Part shown: piece by piece, positions 24,901 to 37,000 of the stretch
How the letters are laid out: every line of letters begins with the position of its first letter
Numbering within the stretch: position 1 is the first letter of the stretch
Source: Perca fluviatilis
Taxonomy: Eukaryota > Chordata > Actinopteri > Perciformes > Percidae
Assembly (NCBI RefSeq): GCF_010015445.1
Contig: NC_053116.1
Coordinates: 8,003,585-8,067,584 of the forward strand
Length of the DNA: 64,000 nt
Direction of reading: 5' to 3'
Program-made: the position numbers and the translations under genes
Notes under the pieces: model-generated
Database searches by the model: none
The model's input: the letters and a program-made list of their open reading frames with translations, nothing else
Told to the model about the DNA's origin: nothing

Positions 24901-27900
24901 ACACGGTTGGCCTCCGCTGGTTAACGCTGTCAGCCTGATTAGAGCTTCAGTGCCATGTCAGAGGCATTTAAATGGGTTGCCATGTTTGTTCACACTGAGG
25001 AGTGGCCTCCAGCATCAGAAGCAGAAACAGGAAGCAGCATCTGTAGGGCCTGGTTAAATGAAACCGAATTTCAACATTGGCACCGAACGGGTTATGTTGC
25101 ATCGTGTTGTTTGGTTGGTGAAATAAGATTGCTGTTGCTCGTGCATAGTACGTGTTCTCAATCTTAACTTCCCTCCCTTAACGGGTTCACTTTTTATGTT
25201 ATGTAATATATTAATGATTAATTTCAGATGGACTGTGGTCACAAAGGGCCTAGAAAGAAACGCAAATTAATAAATAAAAAAAAAAGGCAAACTAAACTGG
25301 ATATGTAAAAATGAGATTATATCAAGCTAATGGGTTCTCCCTGCAGGTGAACACCTGCAGAGATGCTTTTGGAAGATATAACGAATGACATAAATATGCT
25401 AATCCTAAAGTCATCCAACATAGAAGCTGTTACAGTAAATAATGAGGCTCAATCCTTCTTCCACACATACATGCAGTTCTCAAACTGAGTCTTGTCTAAT
25501 TTCCCAGAGGTAAAATTTAAACGACCGAGGTCTGATTTTCACATTAATCACTGTACTGTCAGGACTAATCATGCTCCTGAGGTATAAACATAGCACAAGG
25601 CCAGTTATAAAGGTGTGTGTGTGTGTGTGGGAAAAGTACCATTAAAATGAAAAATTCTTTGTGTGTCTTTCTCCTTAGCAATGTGAACCCAACCTCCTGC
25701 CTGAGATAGAGGCCCAGGACCAGGGGAAGATATGTGTGGTCATAGACCTGGATGAGACCCTGGTGCACAGCTCATTCAAGGTACCAAAGCAAAGAAATCA
25801 CTCACTTGACCACCAAATACACACCAAGTGTATTTTTCTTCATGTCAATGCCTCATTTAAAAAAAAAAATATATATATATATATGTTTAATATTGTGCAG
25901 TTTGAGTGAAAGTGTCTTCTGATTTATTAGAAATAAGAAACATTAAGTAAGTGTTTATTTAGGTTACATTCTGTAGCTATATGTAATGGCAGCCTGTAGC
26001 AGTAGTGTATCGGTCTGGCTCTGCTGCGATTGCTTATTCATCTGTATTAGAGTTCCTTCACTAAAACCATCCCATTTGCTTGAGGAACATCAAGTGAGTG
26101 ACATGCTGTTTGTGTAGGCTCCTCACTGTGATTTATGGCAGCCGTGTGGAGTCCTTATGTAATGCCATGTGAATGCACACAGCGCAGCCATGTGAATGAG
26201 CATGCCAACCATCTCCCTCTGTGTTCTCCCTCCAGCCTATAAGTAATGCAGACTTCATCGTGCCTGTGGAGATAGAGGGGACCACACACCAGGTAAACTA
26301 CCGTGCGTGTGTGTGTGTGCGTGTGTGTGTGTGTGCGTGCGTGTGTAGGGGGCTGTGCCTGTGTATGTACAGTATGTTGATGTGTTTGCAGCGGTTGCTG
26401 AGCTGTAAAGGGATGGGTCTTGTCACTGATCAGCCAGGTTTTTGTTTTTCGACGGGCACACGGAGCCCTCTGCTGGCCAGATGTTGAACAGGAAATATCG
26501 GCAAGAAAATGAGTCATTTCAGCCCAGTTCATTTCAAATGCCATTTATAAGTGATGCAGTACATATTGTTGCCTCTGTGAAAAAAAAAAATATGCTTGCA
26601 CACTGAAGCTGGACCGCTTGTTCAACTTGAGCTTCTCACTATTGGACATGTGGAAATGTAATTAAGTCAGAAATGTGATTCCTGGGACCCCATGTTGCTG
26701 GCAAGCAGTCGTCTCTGGGCCTCTGCCTGGTTCAAGTAATCCAGGATAGGCTGGTTAACACCGGCACGGCCTATTCTTGATTACTTGTTTCAGGAACTGG
26801 CCATTAGCAGCCAATGGACCGGGAACAAATAAGTTGATGATACAAATGTAAAGGGAAATAAATAAAAAAAATTTAAAAAATGACATTGAAATAGCCCTGT
26901 TGGTGGGACAGTCCACTGACGGTCTGTCTGTGTTACAGGTGTATGTACTGAAGAGGCCGTACGTGGATGAGTTCCTGCAGAGAATGGGAGAATTGTTTGA
27001 ATGTGTGCTGTTTACAGCCAGTCTTGCAAAGGTAATTTACATCAGATACTGAAGCACATCCTAAAAAAAACAAGACATTTGTTTGTTTAATGTCATGTCT
27101 GATCTATCGGAGGTTGTTCTGCTTTCTCTTTCCCGTTTAGTTCTCCTTTTCGCTGTCATAGGAGCTGCTTAACATGCTGTTAGCCACTTTATTAGACACC
27201 CCGCTCATGTTTAAAGCTATAGTTTGTTTCTGTGTTCATCTGGAGCCGGTTGCTTCAACTCTTTTTGAGTTCTAACTTATAACCTAATTGATTATTAGTG
27301 GAGATTCATGCTTAAATACATAACAATATGTTGCACCACACTCGTTACTAAATATTCACACATACAAACTAACTGCTAGATGGGAATTCTACGTAGTGTG
27401 TAATCACCAGAGGCCTCACGATACCGTATCATCGTGATACTTGTGTCACGATACGGTATTATTGTGATTTCAAACCTATTGCAATTTATTGCCTTTTTTC
27501 CAACTTCCAAATTTTTCCCAATTTCAAGTTATGTCCCCAAAAGGAAACTTTATCAACACCTGTTTTATCTAAAAAGATAAATGTCTCTGTTTGTTCATCT
27601 CACTTCAGTTTTATTGCTGCAAAAATGGAACTGTCAAGCAGACAAACTGACCAACACATATATAATAGTAGATCGATTCTTGGTGTCTGTGTATCGATGC
27701 AGTATTGCCACGGAACATATCGCGGTACTATGCTGTATCGATCCCCCCACCCCCACCCCCACCCCTATGTACTATGATGGTGAATCTTGTGTCTTCAACT
27801 GAACCATCTGACAAAACTAATGTTATCTTGCTAACATATGGCCCGTTTAGATTGAAGATATTATATGGTCAACATATCTGACCTGGCACTTGATCAAATG

Positions 27901-29525
27901 CTTTTTCAGTAATGATGTAAGCTGGGAAGATTTTTTTTTTTCTCTCATTAAAAAGATAACACAATATACCTCAGACTATCAAACGTTACGCCAATAACGC
28001 CAGACTAAATGACTAAATAGTGCCTGCGAAGTAAGCATAATTACATATAGGGCTGGGCGATATGGAAAATATCAAATATCACGATATCGATATATTGCCC
28101 AGCTCTAATTACATATCTCCCACTCGTTCTATACTACTAACTCTGAAACCTGTTTATCCTGCATGTATAAATGAAACAAGGCATTTGCTACAGCTTGTGA
28201 TGCTACAGTGACTTCCTGAAGTTCTTGTCTGTGCATCGTTTAGTAATCCACGAGTTTGACTACTTAGTAGTTCCTAAGAACTTAAAGATCGCTTTACACA
28301 ACACAAACGTAGGAATCGCTTTCTAAATAGCTGGTGCACCGAGCAGATTTTGGATGTGTGATGCTATTTCGTAGCTATTTGCTGTAAGAATAAGACATTT
28401 TAGTTGAAAGTGCTTCATTAGTCCAACCTGCTTTTCCCTCCCCTGCTCCCCACCTCCCCTGGTCTCCGTCAGTACGCAGACCCAGTGACGGACCTGCTGG
28501 ATCAGTGTGGTGTATTCCGGACCCGGCTATTCCGGGAATCTTGTGTTTTCCACCAGGGCTGCTATGTCAAAGACTTAAGTCGCCTGGGCAGAGACCTCCA
28601 CAAAACCCTCATCCTGGATAACTCTCCTGCCTCCTACATCTTCCACCCTAATAATGCTGTGAGTTTTCATCTTCTTCTGTCGGAAAAATCAAAGTTTTTG
28701 TAATAAATCATGTTGATATCCATCAAAAGATGGGGCACATGCTCTTAGACCTCTGTCTCGTCAAGCTTATAGAGGCCTGGAAAACTTCAGGCACAAAAGA
28801 TGGTTTAAAATGAGCAGATGTAGTCCTCGACGTTTTGAGAGTTATTCAATGTTCAGAGTGTATTTCTAATGTTATCCCGATCAGGGCTGCAACTTATGAT
28901 TAGTTTCATCATTTATAAATGTTTGGATTAAATTCTCTATATATCGTTTTGTTAGTAAAATGGTAAAAAAAAAAAAAAATGATGAAAATGACCCATTATA
29001 ACACCATCAAATTTCTTGTTTTGTCCTACCAACAGTCCAAATACCCAATTACATTCAGTTTACTCTGATTCATGACAAAGAAATGCGACCAAATCATAAC
29101 ATTTTAGAAGCTGAAACCAGAAATGTTTAAGCATTTGTGCTTGAAAAACTACTAAAACAATGTATAGTTGCAGATTTTTTTTCTCATTTCCATATTCTGA
29201 TTTATAGAAACGTACACTGCACGTACTGTGCAAAACGCATTAGAATCAGAATTTACACATTTAGGTCAGGTTAAAATTGTACACCTCTGGTTCAATTTAA
29301 ACACTGCTTTGGATCATACGTGTATTCGCACAACTGGCAGATGCAGTTTATATGTGACTAAGCCAAAAAGTTTGTGAGTGACGGTCCTGTTTTCGCCAGG
29401 TTCCCGTGGTGTCATGGTTTGACGACGTGGACGACGCCGAGCTGCTCAACCTTCTGCCTGTGTTTGAGGAACTTAGTCAAGCTGATAATGTTTACACCCA
29501 GCTGGACCAGCTTCGTGGACACTAA
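21996..29525 (+). CDS. ctdsp2: ctdsp2, small C-terminal-domain phosphatase (SCP2)
   Basis: Coding exons: 21996-22056, 24254-24417, 25679-25780, 26236-26292, 26939-27031, 28473-28658, 29400-29525 (TAA), giving 262 residues (human CTDSP2 has 271). The start follows the family pattern, [20 protein letters not shown] in exon 2 is the family's cysteine membrane/palmitoylation segment, followed by a proline run. The HAD catalytic motif [10 protein letters not shown] (DxDx[TV]) is in exon 3. [23 protein letters not shown] and SWFDD follow in the core. The family dephosphorylates Ser5 of the RNA polymerase II CTD and represses neuronal genes with REST. Assignment to CTDSP2 rather than CTDSP1 or CTDSPL rests on the N-terminus, [16 protein letters not shown], and the mir-26a-2-type hairpin in the intron. 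Confidence 0.95.
22675..23960. repeat. Short tandem repeats in ctdsp2 intron 1
   Basis: A (CTG)n run at about 22689-22710, a poly-G stretch at 22942-22955, a (CTGA/CTGG)n run at about 23708-23756 and a (CAG)n run at about 23916-23937. All are intronic. Confidence 0.7.
26725..26797 (+). ncRNA. mir26a-2: mir-26a-2 microRNA hairpin
   Basis: The 5p arm at 26731-26752 begins TTCAAGTAATCCAGGATAGG, identical to mature miR-26a (miR-26b has TTCAGG instead of TCCAGG). The 3p arm at 26770-26791 begins CCTATTCTTGATTACTTGTT, matching the mammalian mir-26a-2 star strand. The arms pair around a loop at 26753-26769. It lies in sense orientation in the ctdsp2 intron between exons 26236-26292 and 26939-27031; vertebrate mir-26 genes are carried in CTDSP-family introns. 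Confidence 0.97.
27415..27760. mobile_element. hAT-like MITE remnant (CACGATACCGTATCA...TATCGATCC)
   Basis: Clustered CGATAC/GTATCG motifs at both ends of an AT-rich body resemble the fish CGATAC-rich MITE group. The termini are not sharp and no target duplication is evident. Intronic in ctdsp2. Confidence 0.45.
28048..28107. mobile_element. 60-bp hAT-type MITE with perfect 8-bp target duplication
   Basis: TAGGGCTGGGCGATATGG at the left and CGATATATTGCCCAGCTCTA at the right are near-perfect inverted repeats that make up almost the whole element. ATTACATA occurs on both sides (28040-28047, 28108-28115). It is in ctdsp2 intron 5. Confidence 0.9.
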
Positions 29526-29918
29526 GCTCCCAACGGACCCTCTCAGCTCTTGTTAGGAGCTTGAAACCTTGCCAACAACAATAGAAACCGTATATCGACA
29601 ATAGATAACTAGAGTCTTCAGACGTCCTCCTAGCCGCTGCACACAATCCTCCAGTTTAGAAAATCGTATTAGCGTGGGGTTAAGGATATTCCAAGCCTGG
29701 AAAACACAATGTGTTTGGCACCAGCTGAAACTATAGATTGCAATCGGAGGCCTTTTCCCTCAGAACCTCAGTGCTGACATTATTGACAACCACTATTTTG
29801 AAAGACCGGGAAACAACAACCAAAGCAATCCCATCACGATCACTCCAGTTAGAAATATTAAAGTGGTTCTTTTGCCAAAGCAGAAGCCTGCCTGCCCTGA
29901 CTTGACTTTTGGACATGT

Positions 29919-29969
<51 letters not shown>

Positions 29970-31260
29970 GTGCCTTTTAAGGAACAAAAAAAACAGCTCT
30001 TTTTTAAAAATTCCCACAAGATTTTATACATTCATTGATTTCTTTTTATAGGTTGTTTTATAAGGAAATCTATTTTTAAACGGTGAACATGGTTCCTCTA
30101 TGCAATTCAGTTCTGTAATTACATGGACAGTAGCTCCTAAGTAGCCAGTCAATAAGTGTATTCTGCAGATGTAAACATTACTGTAGCCTTATTTCCCTGT
30201 CATTGAGCAGCAAAACAACAGTGTACTTTACGTATTTGTACAATATACATAATTTCTACAAACCATGCAAAATATACGTCATTAGTGATCAGATTGATAT
30301 TAAGTTACGTAAACAGGGGGAAATCTTGTCTTTAATGGTCCGTTGAAAGCAGACACACTGGAATATGTTGGCACATAGGACGACCAAAAATGCCACCACA
30401 GTTTTCATTCAAGGTTTAATAATAGTTAATGTGTTACTATGTGTTTCTTTTATGACGACGCGACAAACAACTTGCACTTGTTTTATATTGACAGTGCTGA
30501 AAGTAAAAACTGTGCCTTTTTGAAAATTCGGACAGAGAATGGTGTTCTGCCTGAAAAGAGATTTTGTAGGCCTACACACTCTGATGTGTCATGCTGAGCG
30601 TGAGAAAACACTGTCAAGAGCAAAGTGTAATGCCATGTGGCTGTGGTACTTGCAGTGCAACACTTGAAAATATCAAATTTGATTATTTTTTTTAGCATGT
30701 GTGAGTGTTTTTTTTCTATATTTATTGGCCAAAACATCTGTATTGTCCAGTACCTTCTAAATGCTTAACATTTTGTATTGTAATCCATTTGCCTACTTTG
30801 AGGCTGGCCTTGTGTTTTAACTGTTGTATCTGTGCCTAAATAACACATTCTGCTGTTCAAGTTCATAGATATTTCAAAAAAAAAAAAAAACTTAAGCAGT
30901 TAAATCAAATAAACAAATAAGATGCAAATCCGAGATTCAATCATGCAAGTAAACATTTTCTTTTTCCGTTTTCAATTAAGTACAACATATATTTTGTGGG
31001 GTTATGTTTCCTGGGTAATTATGGTTTTTCTATGTCTGTCTGATGGAATTGTTTGCCTGCATGTTATATAGTCAAATATGACAATGAAATTGAACCAGTT
31101 GTGATGACCAAAAGTATTTGTTTAGACAGTCACAATTTGTCTTTGTGTATCAGAATAAATCCAACACTCATTTTGTCTACCCTGTCTGACCAAAACTCTA
31201 ATAGATAAGGTGCTACCAGTCTTTATTTTGAAATAAAAATTGGTAATATTATACTGTCTT
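29526..31260 (+). other. ctdsp2: ctdsp2 3' UTR (extent inferred)
   Basis: AT-rich, non-repetitive sequence after the stop codon, apart from an (ATT)n run at about 29930-29970. Candidate poly(A) signals are AATAAA near 30908 and 31233. Long 3' UTRs are usual in this family; the exact end cannot be fixed by eye. Confidence 0.55.
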
Positions 31261-31399
31261 TGTGTAATGCTTTTTCTCCTCTGTGACACAGATCTCTTTA
31301 TTAGTGTGGCTTGCTGCATGGCCTCCTATACAACAACAATTAAGTAGCTTTTTAAATCATTCAATCTTTATATTTTACACATTTTATATTTTTAACATG

Positions 31400-32580
31400 T
31401 ACAGTGGTGGAATTTTACTCAAGTACTGTACTTAACTTGAGTACTTCCAAAATGCTACTTTATACGTCTTCAAATGAAATTATTATACTTTTTTACTCCA
31501 CTACATTTATCTGACAGCTATAGTTACTTTTCAGATTTAAGATTTTTTTTCAATATAAAAAAGCCCAGGATATGAAGTTTTGATTGTGGGACCTTTACCT
31601 ATAATGGAGTATATTTACATTGTATTATTAACAGATTAACAGAACAGATCCTGAAACAGTGAAGAATATAACTCTACAGTGAATTATAATATATAATAAT
31701 TTATAACATTTCTACCACAGACAGTGTATTGATAGATATTAATCTATCATACATTTATTTTTCATAACCAACACGAGTCTAGACATAGAGATACGTTTAT
31801 ATAAGATGTATTACTTCAATTTACAATATTCAAAAATGTTGCACGCATGTTGCACCATGTTCGTAACGACTGATTCCAGACTCCTTTACACTCCTACGTT
31901 TAAAGTTGCATCAGCCCTGCATTTATTTGAGTTTGATTAGAAACATGGTGTTACAGTAGAGGCAGCTTTTTGGTTGATAGCGTTAATCGACGTTTGGTCG
32001 AAACTTCAAACGTTATATTACGGCTGCTAAAAAATTAACGAGAAAATATCGTTGTTTAGCTTGTGACAGTTTGGAATCCTAGTTTGGAATGGAGCAGCCA
32101 TTTTAGGTGTATGGGGGAGGGGGGAGGAGGGGAGCGGGGGGGGCGTCACCATCCTAGGAAAAGAAATATTCATAACGAAACCGGGGCCTTGGTGATACCA
32201 ATACATCCATTGGTGACACTCACAACGTATGTTTTTTGGGTAGTGTACCATAAAGGCACGTAATATATAAGAGAATACAGATTACAACAATTTCAACTGA
32301 GCAAGCGATATTAATAACCAACAAAGGAAATCACAAGACAGAGATAAAGAGGCTAATAGTTAAATACAAAAAAGAAAGAAAAACACAAGTTGTCATGCAG
32401 TAATTTTTTATTTAAGTTTTTTTATTTATCCACAATCAAAAAGGCACATATTCATGAGTATACAGTTAACAACACACTAAAAACAACCGATCGACCTATC
32501 ACAAACAAAAGGAAATTATAAGACAAGAGTTAAAAAGGATAAAAATAGTGAAATAAAATAGAAGTCGTCAGTCGGGTTCC
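31400..32580. repeat. Intergenic repeat-derived region
   Basis: GTGGTGGAATTTTACTCAAG at 31404 begins a member of the GGTGGAA...GTACTTTTACTC family found repeatedly in this window (for example 50075-50790). Positions 32310-32375 and 32490-32550 are diverged direct repeats of each other (ACAAAGGAAATCACAAGACA-like). No gene is seen. Confidence 0.5.
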
Positions 32581-32819
32581 TACATAGGGTATTATATATT
32601 CATACAGGATGTAGGGCTTTTCGAATTTTACATTTTATATTTTTGTATAGTATAATTTCGTTAAATATGCCGCAAATATAGGAGTAGTTTAAAATATAAA
32701 TTAAAATTAAAAAATGACATTGGTGTATAAAATACTTTGCCAAAATAGCCTGGTTTCTCTGTAAAGAGTAACGACAAATTTGGTTCAACGTTCAGTAATT
32801 CTAAAATAAACAACTAGTT

Positions 32820-33030
32820 TATTTATGTCCTTTAGCGACGTGGAAAATCACCGCACTTTACCTCCGGGGAATGAGGACTAGCTACACTTTTCGGGGCGTT
32901 TCCATGGTGACATCACCAGCAGGCCACTGTGAGCCTATGACTGTGAGCGACACGTACTGTTTTATTAAAGAAAGTAAAGCAGGAAGAAGAAAGGCTGTCA
33001 AACAGTTAGCAAGCTAGTAGCAGAGGAGAG
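32820..33030 (+). promoter_or_regulatory. tmbim6: tmbim6 promoter and non-coding exon 1
   Basis: A GAGAG|GTAACG donor at 33030/33031 fits a 5' UTR exon that would join the acceptor at 34021-34022 ahead of the ATG exon. The upstream part has CCTCCGGGGAATG and GTGACATCACC motifs. The transcription start was not resolved. Confidence 0.5.
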
Positions 33031-33159
33031 GTAACGCTATAATTATTCTAGCATAGTGTGCCAGTGCCCTCGTTGTGTCTTATTAATGCTACCTGTAACA
33101 TTGTTGTCGTTATGTGCTGAAGAATGAACGAGAGACGTCGAATTTAGACAAGCTAACGT

Positions 33160-33240
33160 TAGCGTAGTTAGCTAGCTAGCTAGCCAGGCTGCTCGGTATT
33201 TAGCTAACGCTTAAGTTGGCTAGCTAGCTAGCTGGCTAGC
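33160..33240. repeat. AGCT-rich palindromic cluster
   Basis: Two blocks of tandem GCTA/TAGCT units (GTTAGCTAGCTAGCTAGCC and GGCTAGCTAGCTAGCTGGC) face each other about 50 bp apart in tmbim6 intron 1. Confidence 0.7.
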
Positions 33241-34073
33241 ACCGTTAGCTGTTAATATGATAGTGTCATGCGTCAAATTGTTTTTGGTTGTTGCTCGACT
33301 GCCCTGATTCTTACAACACATTTATTTATACTTAAAATGATTTGCTTTTGTTGTCAGCAACGGCTAACGTTATATCGTTAACATGAATTGATAGCATGTT
33401 ATTCGAACGCTTGTTTAAGCACTCAACGCATATCAGTTAGCGTTAACCTGTTGTGCAATTTTATGTTACAAACCGACTAAGCTGCGCACTTGTGATCTGC
33501 GACATGCGTGTGTATCATGAGCGGTGGAAGCAGTATTCAGATTATTTATACTAGCTAGCTAACTGTTCCTGACTACTAACTGGGAAAGTAGCGATGCACT
33601 TTACCAAAATACTCCTAAGTGTAGCGTTAATTCCTTCCCTAAAATTGTAACGCTACTTAAGTGAAACTACAAAAATATTAGCTATAAAGTAGAAAGTATT
33701 CAACGTGTAGAATGACTCCTGACAGTGTTATTATTAGATTATTGGATAATTGATATTGATGCTATACTGTTGGGTAGTTAAATATTTTGACCATGTGTTT
33801 TGTTCGTCAAATCTCAATCTGAAAAATAGCTACAGCTGTTAACTATATGTGGGGGAGTAAAAAGTGCTCAAAATTGTATTTTAATAAATGTGGGTAGTTG
33901 TTCTCCACAACTGGTCATGAACAAATGGTTGCAGCTGTGCTACCTTTTGAATGCTGCAGTCATAGTTTTGATTCTGACCGTGAAAGTTGACCTGAAGTGT
34001 AATCGTATGCGTTTCTCTTCAGAGGAGACTGTCCGTGGAAGAATCTCTACAGATCTCGATCCCTTGTTTCATC

Positions 34074-37000
34074 ATGAACGTGTTTGACCGCAACATCAAC
34101 TTTGACTCCCTCTTCAAGTTCTCCCAAATGTGCGTAAGCATGCAGTAGAATACTACCTCAGTCATGTACTTTATCTACTATAACTCAGGCATCCACTGTC
34201 TTGTTTATTGTAATCATTTTTGTTGTTGTTGCAGATCTCATTCCACCCAGGTGCATTTGAAGAATGTCTACTCCAGCCTGGCAGTTTGTATGTTTGTGGC
34301 TGCGGCTGGCTCCTACGTCCATGTCGTCACACGCCTCTTTCAGGTGATACTAACAAAGTCTATCTGTCCAGGTCGATCCTTAAAGTTGATATCAATGCAA
34401 ATGGTGCCCTTAAGCAAAGTACAGATAATCACTTATCCTTTATCCTACCTTATCTAAAGTAATTTGTGCATTATGTTTTAGTTACCTGGTGCTTTAAACA
34501 ATTTACTGTAGATAAATGTCAGTTTGCAATATTTATTTAATATGCAATATTGGGAACTTTTTTCCAGCTTTACCCAGTGTCTGTTCAGCAAAGGTGTAAA
34601 GCTACCCAGATCCTAGTGCATCTCTTTCCATAATTTATTTAGTTAGTAGATGTTTTAAACTATAGCCCCGCACCAATTAAATAAATGGCATTTGCTGTAT
34701 AAAATATACAGCAAATGCCATTTTATATATATATATATATATATAAAAAAAAGATTTTAGTGGAGGTGGTCTGTATTTTTGGTGAGATACCAATACAAGG
34801 GACATTCATTCACACCTGTAAGTAGTTACCACTTTGACCTGTAAGTACTACAGGTCAAAATACAGGCCTTTAATTTGCCTTTTCAATCAGAATTACAATA
34901 AGATTTTAAGAGAGAACTTTATTTGTCTGAAAGGCCTAATCTTAACATCTTATGGTGGTCCCACTGCTTCAGCGATATTAAACCTGCTGTTGTGAGAACA
35001 TGACACTGCACTTTTTTTAAAAGGAGATGAGAAACCTTGAATGGTCCGTGTCATAGCCTCAATTTTTCCTGCCCCGTTTGAACCCTGTGCCATTGTTCTC
35101 AGGGAGGTATGTTGTCCGTGCTCGCCTCCCTGGGGATGATGTTTTGGCTCGCCATGACGCCACACAACTCTGAGACAGAAAAGAAAAGACTGGCTATCCT
35201 CGCAGGATTTGCCTTCCTCACAGGTAAAGTAATAATGACGTGGGCATTTTACAGGTAAAAGTGTCACTTTGCATGTAAACAGAGCTGTCTTTGTTATTTA
35301 CTGTCGTGTAAGTCTAATAGCAGTGTTTGCCTTCCTGTCTCCCTCTCCAGGTGTTGGCCTTGGCCCCACACTGGACTTTGTCATCGCTGTCAATCCGAGG
35401 TATGTGAAAAATTACTCAGTGTTTAAATGCTGCACATAGGCGGCTAACAGCTAGCTGACTAAAAGTTAATTATAAAACTAAACGGTAATGAGAAGAGGAT
35501 TATGTGATGATTGGTAGCTACACTACCGGTCAAAAGTTTGGGGTCACTTACAAATTTCCATTACTGACAGAATACCAGCTGAGATCAGTTGCATTGTTTT
35601 TTTTTTAACCAGGGCAGCAGTTTTTAGATGACATTATGTGCTTACATAATTGGAAAAGGGTCCTCCAATATTTTCTCAGTTAGCCTTTTAAAATGATATC
35701 GGATTAGTAAACAGAATGTGCCTTTGGAACATTGGATGAATGGTTGCTGATAATGGGCAATGTAGATATTGCATTAAAGATCAGCCACTTCTTTCTATAA
35801 CATTTTGCAATTATGTAAGCACATAATGTCATCTGAAAACTGCTGCCCTGGTTAAAAAAACAATGCCGCTGATCTCAGCTGGTATTCTGTCGGTAATGGA
35901 AATTTCTAAGTGACTCCAAACTTTTGACCGGTAGCTTATGTGTCTGTACACGTATAATTGAAAGTGAGTTTTTTTTTTTTCTTCTCCTCAGCATCATCGT
36001 GACGGCTTTCATGGGAACCTCTGTGATTTTCATTTGCTTCACTCTCAGTGCTCTCTATGCCAAACGCAGGAGCTACCTGTTCCTTGGAGGTAAAGGCAGT
36101 TGTGACCCGTTACACTATATACTTCTTCTTCTCAACAATTGACAACAATACATTAAATTACACCCATGTTTTGGCCATTATGCAGAATTTTCTCTTGGAT
36201 AATGAACCCATACATGTTGTTTACCTCAACTCATTCTTCTTCTAAGGCACACTGATGTCTGGCCTTTCCCTCCTGTTCCTAATGTCTGTGATGAACATGT
36301 TCTTTGGATCTGTGATGGTGTTTAAGGTAGCTAGAACCAAGGCACCATTCCTCACTACATGTATTGATTAGCTGGATGTGTGTGCCATGATGTTTCTGTG
36401 AAATCTTTTCCGACAGGCACACATGTACCTCGGGCTGCTCATCATGTGCGGCTTCGTCCTGTTTGACACTCAGCTCATCATTGAGAAAGCCGAGAACGGA
36501 GACAAGGACTACATCTGGTGAGGACTTGTGTTCTTGTTCTTCCTTATCTGTTGGCTCGCACCTGCTCATAACCAAATACTGTGCAAATGCATCATCCCAC
36601 AGTGAGGCGTACAACTTAGCATCAGACCAAAGTGCTCCATGAGCTCGGCCCTTAGTTGATGAGTGGATACATTTTACAACTGGATGATCTTTATTCTAGA
36701 GATATTGAATAATGTATGGTAATTTGTTTTTAATTATTTTTTTTTTGCCCCAAAAGCATATTGTAACAATTCTGAAACAAACTTGATGTACTTTTTTGAA
36801 GGCATTGTGTGGACTTGTTCCTTGATTTCGTCACCATCTTCAGGAAACTGATGGTCATCCTCGCCATGAATGATAAGGTACGGTTTTGCCTTTTTTTTTT
36901 TTTTTATATATATAAAGTTAATGGAGAAGTCTGGTCGTATTGGGGTATTTTTTTGTCAGCAAATCCAACGAAAAGACCAAAAGCAATAATGAAGGAATCC

